Assembly: GCA_963402885.1 (NCBI GenBank)
Contig: OY727103.1
Span: 2,358,501 to 2,422,500, forward strand
Direction of reading: 5' to 3'
Length of the DNA: 64,000 bases
From: Antedon bifida
Lineage: Eukaryota; Echinodermata; Crinoidea; Comatulida; Antedonidae
Shown here: piece after piece, positions 57,247 through 64,000 of the stretch
Position numbering within the stretch: position 1 is the stretch's first letter
Layout: each line of letters begins with the position of its first letter
The notes under the pieces: generated by a model
Told to the model about the DNA's origin: nothing
Databases searched by the model: none
The model's input: only the letters and a program-made list of their open reading frames with translations
Position numbers and translations under genes: made by a program

Positions 57247-58741
57247 CCTGGTTTTGATAAATGACAAACTAAAACAAAAAACAGCCCGCTCGTTCCGATC
57301 GCACAGTTAATCATGCAATGTTTTTATCGATGATGTTTTTTGCTACTGCTTGAAACATTTTATGAGGGCGCTATTAAAAAAATAAATAAACATGAATACC
57401 GTAAATAGGCCCTCTTATTCAGTAGTTTACACAAAACATTTTGTATTATTGATCCAACCAATAATTAAATTGTTCAATTCTTTTAAATTCTTCTTTGATT
57501 ATATTGCAACGTGCATCAATCGCTACCAACCAAGAGCCATAATAAAAGAAAGAGATGGCTCTGATGCACATATTTTTCTGTAGTCCGCCCTCTCTTGTCA
57601 TAATTCCCGTTTTGCGAATTCGTCTCGGGAGATTACAACTTTTTGTTTAAATATTCCATTTTATAATAATAATAGTGCATATATTTGCCTGAAAAAATAT
57701 TTAAAGTATATGTAATTTAAAGCAAAAAAATTAGTAGAATTGGCTGCCAGACAATGGGTTTTTGGTTGAATTTAACCATAATTATTATATGTCATTTTTA
57801 TAAGTGAAAACCAATGATAATATATATATATAGTCGGCTTATTACATCTCTCTGAAAGTGATTAGCTTTATTAAAACTACAAAATAACCGGTTCATTAAG
57901 TCTGATTTAATTAATCTTCATTTTCCTGTTAATTCTATGTACAGTAGTTAAGTTCCTTTGAGGCCCCCAAAAAGACATGTTGTTGTGACTTTGTTGCTTT
58001 TGGGGTCCCAGGACATTTTTGATGTCGAATAAATAAATGAATTGAAATGATAAATATATGAAATTAATTTGAAAGAAAAATAAAACTTTCGTAACCCCGC
58101 CTACTTTTATGCACGTGATAAAAACAACCAATCCCTTTACGTGAATTTGGATTTTAAATTATCCCGTCATGCATTGTACTTAGTATCTAGGCAACAATTG
58201 TAAACAAAAACACAATTAAAAACATATTGACGGTTTGAGAGTGTTGTGTGAGCAAGTTTTTCATTCATTCAGTTTATTTTCTACGATACGAAAGAAAGGC
58301 AGTGTTGTTTGTAAGGAAAGATCATAAAAGCTAGGTTTTGTCTACTAGTACTACTAGGCATATTACTATCAAACAGTTTAGCCTAGTTTAGGTTTTATTA
58401 TTCTAGGCCTAGGCCTTAAAGTAGTAAGGCTGCCGAAATGATCGGTGTTGTGTGAATGATGAGTGAGTTCGACAGGGCTGACTGGGTAGAAAGATGTAAG
58501 CCCAGAGCTAGAAGAGTCGAGAGTTCTAGGCCTAGCCAAGACTCTTGGGTAGGCCTAGTAGTAGTCCAGTCAGTGTTGAACTTTTAGATTTCTTTTTTAT
58601 TCAATCAATGTATGATCTTTCAGTTCAGTCAGATTGTCGAGTAGCCTAGGCCTAGCCAAGAGAGAGTTTTTTTGCTGATAACTGATAAGAAATCTTTTTT
58701 TTTTCAGAATAATCAGTTAATTAAACACAAATTATATTAAA
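57247..58741. promoter_or_regulatory. Divergent NAMPT / MEIG1 upstream region
   Basis: The two genes are transcribed outward from this 1.5-kb stretch. It holds AT-rich sequence, several AGGCCTA palindromes and the presumed promoters. An acceptor TTTTTTTTTCAG just before 58709 suggests that MEIG1 has a 5' UTR intron. Confidence 0.5.
58183..58195 (+). promoter_or_regulatory. Possible RFX X-box upstream of MEIG1
   Basis: GTATCTAGGCAAC matches the X-box consensus with one mismatch in the left half-site and a perfect right half-site GGCAAC. It lies about 550 bp before the ATG. RFX sites are known upstream of many ciliary and sperm-tail genes. Confidence 0.35.
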
Positions 58742-59130
58742 ATGAGTGCAAGTGTAGAAATCCCAAAACCTAAGTCTATGAGGCGACCAAAGACATGGTC
58801 AGAAGAGGTAGAGGAAGCCTACAGATTTCAATTAGCGGGCTACAGAGATGAAGCAGAATATTTAAGCTCCCAGAAAGAGGTAAGTGGCTGACTGCTTGCA
58901 AATTATCTCCGGAATTCATCACTAAAAACTAAATAAAATTCAATCTTTCTTGCACCAAAATATCACATAATCAAATTACTGAATATATTTTTTTTTTGCA
59001 GGTTGTAAGGTGGCCACATAATGGTTACATCAAGAAGTTAACAAACAAAGATGGTTATTTCTACTACTACAACAAGACAAGGGAGTGCCAAGAGAAGGAT
59101 GTCCGTCAAACAAAACTTTACGAATATTAA
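58742..59130 (+). CDS. MEIG1: Meiosis expressed gene 1 protein homolog
   Basis: This is a small cytoplasmic protein that in mammals binds PACRG and is needed to build the sperm flagellum at the manchette. Two exons, 58742-58879 and 59002-59130, encode 88 residues, the same length as the human protein. Recognisable conserved segments are [37 protein letters not shown] and the aromatic run [16 protein letters not shown], ending KLYEY. The splice junction falls between QKE and VVRW, with GTAAGT and TTTTGCAG borders. ATAATAAAAATT downstream provides a polyadenylation signal at about 59164. It is divergent to NAMPT. Confidence in family identity is high. The role in this animal, probably sperm or motile cilia, is inferred. 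Confidence 0.95.
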
Positions 59131-59882
59131 TCAATCAATTAATTTCATTGCTCATTGCTGAATAATAAAAATTAAACACAACTTAATTCAGTGTAACTTT
59201 ACTTACTATCTCTGATCACTAAGAATGTTGGAAGTTATGCCTATGTTACAATGCAAAGGCATAATGAAATGATATTAATCTATACATTATAATATTTTTG
59301 TTTCAATCTAAATCACAAAATGACTGTAGACTAATATATAGAATAATTTAAAATGAACATAATTTAATAATTATTTTTAACTTTCATGTAATTAAGGTTG
59401 ACTATGTTGATTTGTTTTCCATGCAATCTGATTTGTAATTTATAATAACCCACCATTTTTTTAATGAATTTAATTGTTACCATTTAGTATATAACTGTAA
59501 ATACGTTGTACATAAGTCTACAAATCAATTGGTATTTGTTTTTGCTTCGTTTAATTCTTCAAATTAAAGTCAAACTGTTTTTCAATAAGATACTCTACCA
59601 TTTTCTTATTTCGCCAGTTTTTTGTCAGTACCATTTCACCATCAACTTGGATATATGTAATACTGTATAAAGCTCTGTCAAAAAACTAGTTTGACAAAAA
59701 AAGTATGGTAGTGATATGACATCATCATCACACTTGGGCATATTCAGCATCTGAGAAATTGAATCCAAATTGCAGGTGGGCCTATATCTGAGGACCATTA
59801 TTTATTGTATATTCTATGTGTGAAATTAAATATGAATTTGGGGATGAGCTTATACCTGAGTCATGCTACTGTTCATTACTCT

Positions 59883-61155
59883 AAAGCTCTGTCTACACTA
59901 TCAAAACTAGTTTGACAAAAAAGGTGTGATGCACAAGTGATATGATGTCATCGTGTGCATGGGCGGGTGCAGGTCAAGTCGGCCCCAAACCGTCTCGGCC
60001 AAAGTCAAGTCGGCCCCACGTCAAGTCGGCCCCAAGGCAACTCGGCCTCAAGTCAACTCGGCCACAAGTCAACTCGGCCTCACGTCAACTCGGCCAAAAA
60101 CTAATCGGTCAACTCAGCCACAATAAAGTATGGAACGCAAAAAGTGCTTAATATTATTATGATTATTACTATCCACGCTTTAAAAAAAATGAAGAAATAA
60201 GAAAAATACTCATATAAAAAAATGATCTCATTGCCGATATGAATAGAAGTACCCGCGTGTTACAAAAACACGTGCAGGTACCGCATTTTAGTAAATCGAA
60301 GACGTAGGCCTACGTTCCACCATTTGGCCATAGAAAAAATGATCGTACATATCGTTTTTGTTCATGATTTGCGTTTTTAAAAAGAGGAATCCCCCGGTCA
60401 GCGAAAACACGTAGCAGTTTTAGATATCGAAATAGCTGCCAAAGGCGCAGAGGGAGGCGCAGCTACGAATTGGTTTTAGATGTTGTCGCCTAATCAAATG
60501 CATACACTGAAAATATTTACGCGTGATTCAACCATGGAGTTACCATTATTTTATACCTCAATGATTCAACCAAACAATCTTATTACACCTAATAAATGTC
60601 CTCGCATATCGGACATGTTTATTGAATTTTGACGCACGAACGAACATACGCGCCGACGTACGTGCATCATCATTGTTGGGCCTATTTATTATCCAAATGT
60701 TCATTGTAATCATTAATAATAGTATGAATGCTTATCAATTGTTTGTTATGCGCAATTTGAACAATTTGTGCAATTGGAAATTTTATTAAACGTAAATAAA
60801 GGAAAGTTGGTGAAATCATTCTTATTTTTTTTTTGTTAAATGTATTATTGTCTAAATATTAATATTCATTAAAAGTGAGAATTATTCATAGGTAAAAAAA
60901 TGTGAAGAATATCAATCCCCTTCCTTTGCACTTTTTGCGTTCCATACTTGAACGGGGCCGAGTTGACCGATTATTTTTTGGACGAGTTGACGTGAGGCCG
61001 AGTTGACTTAAGGCCGAGTTGACTTGAGGCTGAGTTGACTTGGGGCCGACTTGACTTGGGGCCGACTTGACTTTGGCCGAGACGGTTTATGGCCGACTTG
61101 GATCGAAAACGCATGGGCACATCACATAAAGTTTGATAGTCTGTAGACAGACCTT
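59883..61155. mobile_element. Family A element split by a later insertion
   Basis: The left half runs from AAAGCTCTGTCTACACTATC to CATGGGC at 59964. The right half resumes GCATGGGCACATCACATAAA at 61111 and ends with TAGACAGACCTTA. Removing the insert and one GCATGGGC restores the family A layout seen elsewhere, for example near 13795. Confidence 0.85.
59965..61110. mobile_element. 1146-bp inverted-repeat element with CAACTCGGCC arrays
   Basis: Terminal inverted repeats of about 180 bp are built largely of short tandem units (AAGTCAACTCGGCC / AAGTCGGCCCC), facing each other. The inner ends match over GTATGGAACGCAAAAAGTGC. The direct 8-bp repeat GCATGGGC flanks it (59957-59964 and 61111-61118). 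The interior is AT-rich with no open frame, so it is non-autonomous. An 8-bp duplication would fit the hAT superfamily among others; the outermost bases of the two arms do not match well. Confidence 0.85.
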
Positions 61156-61384
61156 AATACCTAATAATGAAACAAGACAGTACACACAAACATACTAATG
61201 ATAATGTTTTCATTTAATTATTTATTAATTTTCAATGTAGTAATTACACCATTCACCTTCTACAATTCGTGCCCATGTATGGAGCACAGTTTGGGACATA
61301 TTTGTAACATAATTATAAATTGACCCAATCAGCACCCCATACATGAATACCAAAATGACAATGGTCATTAAAATTGACTATATA

Positions 61385-61610
61385 GTGTTAAAAATAGCAT
61401 TCAAATTAAAGGTAAATGTTTATTGCAAGTCTAGATTGCTATAATAACAGTGTTAAAAATAACATTCAAACTAAAGCTAAATGTATATAACAAATCTAGA
61501 TTGTATAATAATTAACAGTGTTAAAAATAACATTCAAATTAAGTATGTATATTACAAAGCTAACTTGCTATTATAGCAATGTTATAAATAACATTCACAA
61601 TGTTAAAACT
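61385..61610. repeat. ~65-bp degenerate tandem repeat, four copies
   Basis: Units begin near 61385, 61449, 61517 and 61578 with GTGTTAAAAATAACATTCAA and decay to the right. Confidence 0.8.
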
Positions 61611-61983
61611 TGTACAATATCAATTTCTATAACAATTGAAGCCAACATTAAAGTTGTATTATCTCGCAGATTTTCTCATAAAATTTACTAAAATTTTAAA
61701 AATTACATTAAAATGTTAAAGCTTGAATTAATATTTACAAATATATGACAACACAGTCTCCTCTTTAATACTATTATAATAATACTACTATTTTATAGTA
61801 ATTTGATTAAATTAATTTGAATTAAATTTAACATAAATATCAATATTATATTAACACACTAGAAATAAAGGCCAATAGCAGTAGGAACTTTTATAAAGTT
61901 TAACCCTGGTTGAACCATACAGCTGCAATTAGTAATAGACACACACACACACTATATAACAATTCTACTTTACTGTAGCAGAT

Positions 61984-62219
61984 AAAAAACCTAAAATAGT
62001 ACTTTTTTAAAGAAAATATATAATGTACAATAGGAATAAAATAGATAGCTTATACGTTCATAACACACACTATATTACAATACTACTATCAGATAAAAAA
62101 CCTAAAATATTAATGAGAAATTTCGTTGAGACAGAGAGGTGTTTGCTTATAGTACTTTTTTAAAGAAAATATATAATGTACAAAAGAAATAAAATAGATA
62201 GCTTATTATACGTTCATAA
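61984..62219. repeat. Direct duplication of an AT-rich segment
   Basis: Two copies share TAAAAAACCTAAAATA, TAGTACTTTTTTAAAGAAAA and AAATAGATAGCTTAT. The second is expanded by about 45 bp. Confidence 0.8.
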
Positions 62220-62335
62220 TTGCTGTACGTTTTGTTTTATCAAACGTAATATTGAGATTACTCCTGCAAATAAATGTTCCCTCGAGTCGGCAAGGGTTCG
62301 AGGCCGACTCGCCCCTAGTTCTGGTGGTGGAACAA

Positions 62336-62367
<32 letters not shown>

Positions 62368-62840
62368 ACAGTGTACACAATTATAACCTGTGTGCACTTT
62401 AAAGAACCCAGTTCATTATTTGAGAAGAGTAGGGGGTTACCCCGGTGAACTGGTTCACTAAAAAGCCCCTGTATCAGGGGGATTACCACCTATCTGATAG
62501 GACGGTGATTAATTTACTATTGGTAATCCTTGGCTACATTGCCTAAAGACATAAAATAAAAAAAAAAATTAAAAAAATTTGTTAGATCAATGGCAGTTTA
62601 CTAATAGAGTTTCTCAACAATTAGTACTGGAGAGTTTACCGTTTCTTTTACTGTCTGACCAAGTGTCGCTATGGTGGAAACAGGGGTTATTAGTTTAATG
62701 GGAGTAGAACATATTGGAAGCTATGACCCAAGTGTGAGTGTTCATTCACATTAATTTAAAGTATTCCCCCTCGCATATTTTCTTAGTTTAAATGTGTAGA
62801 CAGAATCTCTTTAAGTAATTGGAAATTCTTAGGAAACAAT

Positions 62841-64000
62841 TTAACCAATTTGTATGGCGTCTTTTAACTTTTCCCAAAACAAAGGAATTTCTTCTTCATT
62901 TTCGGGACACTCAAGGTATGTTTTTTCCTTGATAAATTTGTTAATTTGTTGATGTACTTTTACATCTTCCGTTAACAGATCAGGTGGTATTTTTTCTAAA
63001 AGGATCAAGATGGTGACTTGTCTATCTTTATTATAAGATGGTGATAATGCAACATCAAGTTCGTGTCTACACCATTCCCTCTCCAGGTATGCCCTTGATA
63101 TTACGCAAACTGTACGGTAACTTGCTTGCATACTTTCATTTATATTTGTTGTAATGTACTGCCCAGCAATAAAATCTCTTTTATGGATACATAGTTTGAT
63201 TCCTGTTTCTTCATTTTCTACATTTTTTCTCATTAACGTAACCCATTCTTCATTTGCATCACAATAAGAAACAAAAGCATTATATGTGTATGGATTGTTT
63301 TCACTGTCTATTGGCTCATATCCTTTCCTACGTGCTTTTAGAACACAATAATATCTTTTTACACGATACCTCTTTCTGTAACAAACGAAACTAACCACAA
63401 CCAACATTAGAAGTACACTTCCAGAAATAATCCAGATATAGAATGGAATTATATGATCACAATTCAGATCACTTGGGTGAAAGCTTAAGATAGGTTTGTC
63501 ACGATAAGACGGAGGAGAATCGCAAATACAATCATTGATATCAACTATGGAAACATGAGAAGTATTGATCCAATTTCTGAACCATTCTAAATCACATGTA
63601 CAAGCAAAAGGGTTAGTTCCTCCGGCAGCCATTGTTTTCAGATGTGGAATTTTATCAAACATTGATTGGTTAAAAATATTAAACTTATTATTACTAAGAT
63701 CCAGGTGTTCTATACCGGCTGTCGGTTTAAAAAGATTATTTGGCAGTTTCATTAACTTATTATGACTTAGTTTTAAAGACGTTAGGCGTGTCAAACCAAC
63801 AAAAGTGTTTGAATGAATACTACTAATGCCATTACTGGAGAGATCTAACTGTAATAAACTGGATAAGTTATTCAGAAAAAACACTGGATCATCTGTTTTT
63901 AACATAAAGTACAAATTATTATGATTTAAGTAAAGTTTTTGAAGCTTTGTCATCCCAGAAAATACATCAGTATACACATAGTTCATGTTATTATTGCTTA
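62841..64000 (-). CDS. Toll-like receptor, C-terminal part (cut by window edge)
   Basis: The frame is open to the right edge, so only the last ~385 residues are visible. In order: leucine-rich repeats (LQKLYLNHNNL, LLQLDLSSNGIS, LTSLKLSHNKL, IEHLDLSNNKF), then a cysteine-rich LRR cap (CTCDLEWFRNWI, then CIC and NC). A transmembrane span (YIWIISGSVLLMLVVVSFVC) and a cytoplasmic TIR domain follow. The TIR has box 1 YNAFVSYCD, box 2 HKRDFIAGQYI, and the late motif CRHELDVAL. A single cap next to the membrane suggests the vertebrate-like single-cysteine-cluster type. The role is pathogen or danger sensing that signals through TIR adaptors. Box 2 has Ala where most TLRs have the BB-loop Pro. No intron interrupts the visible part, as is common in this family. 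Confidence 0.94.
   Translation of the reverse strand, partial: SNNNMNYVYTDVFSGMTKLQKLYLNHNNLYFMLKTDDPVFFLNNLSSLLQLDLSSNGISSIHSNTFVGLTRLTSLKLSHNKLMKLPNNLFKPTAGIEHLDLSNNKFNIFNQSMFDKIPHLKTMAAGGTNPFACTCDLEWFRNWINTSHVSIVDINDCICDSPPSYRDKPILSFHPSDLNCDHIIPFYIWIISGSVLLMLVVVSFVCYRKRYRVKRYYCVLKARRKGYEPIDSENNPYTYNAFVSYCDANEEWVTLMRKNVENEETGIKLCIHKRDFIAGQYITTNINESMQASYRTVCVISRAYLEREWCRHELDVALSPSYNKDRQVTILILLEKIPPDLLTEDVKVHQQINKFIKEKTYLECPENEEEIPLFWEKLKDAIQIG

Larger units (their letters stand above)
59131..62840. other. Spacer between MEIG1 and the TLR gene
   Basis: It holds the MEIG1 3' UTR, a partial family A element (59668-59741), a family A element interrupted by a 1.15-kb inverted-repeat element, a ~65-bp tandem repeat (61385-61610), and a duplicated AT-rich segment (61984-62062 and 62094-62219). 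AT-rich sequence near the TLR 3' end follows. No gene is supported. Confidence 0.6.

Noticed and set aside
59942-60151. 69-codon frame with PKSSRPHVKSAPRQL-like repeats
   Set aside because: The repeats come from the tandem units in the inverted-repeat element's left arm; no evidence of translation.
62214-62489. 91-codon minus-strand frame downstream of the TLR gene
   Set aside because: No family resemblance; lies in a spacer with duplicated AT-rich segments and is probably chance.

Overview
This is a eukaryotic, AT-rich, intron-rich window. It most likely comes from a marine invertebrate deuterostome, and an echinoderm is my best guess. That guess is an inference from the gene set, the short introns, the many small inverted-repeat elements and the very frequent TAGGCCTA-type palindromes; it was not tested by a search. 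All coding models were spliced by eye from GT/AG borders, reading frame and remembered family sequences.

Layout. 1-5.6 kb is a complex tandem satellite with about 1.6-1.74 kb higher-order periodicity and recurring TATA-like boxes. 6.3-10.6 kb holds two tandem copies of a small secreted peptide-precursor gene that I do not recognise. The upstream copy has no visible signal-peptide exon. 10.9-17.4 kb is transketolase (+, 11 exons). 18.2-22.3 kb is the GTP-forming succinyl-CoA ligase beta subunit (SUCLG2, +, 11 exons). 24.3-45.0 kb is an SLC6 Na+/Cl- transporter of the creatine/taurine/GABA group (+, 14 coding exons).

The 13.8 kb eleventh intron of SLC6 carries two genes on the opposite strand. 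One is a single-exon Myb/SANT-like DNA-binding protein. The other is a four-exon NLR-like gene with predicted order death-fold (DED-like), proline/arginine linker, transmembrane segment, NACHT NTPase, degenerate leucine-rich region and C-terminal multi-pass membrane region.

46.1-49.3 kb is proteasome subunit alpha-5 (PSMA5, +, 8 exons). 52.2-57.2 kb is nicotinamide phosphoribosyltransferase (NAMPT, -, 9 exons). 58.7-59.1 kb is MEIG1 (+, 2 exons), head to head with NAMPT. 62.8 kb to the right edge is the 3' part of a Toll-like receptor gene (-), cut by the window.

The enzymes are ordinary housekeeping genes: pentose phosphate pathway, TCA cycle, NAD salvage and protein turnover. I see no operon-like logic linking them. 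The accessory interest lies in four places: the peptide-precursor pair with one peptide module per exon; the membrane-anchored NACHT gene with a frame-neutral cassette exon that completes its membrane segment; four intronic repeats in transketolase that each carry an RFX X-box-like palindrome; and several families of small inverted-repeat transposable elements, one interrupted by a second inverted-repeat element with an apparent 8-bp target duplication.
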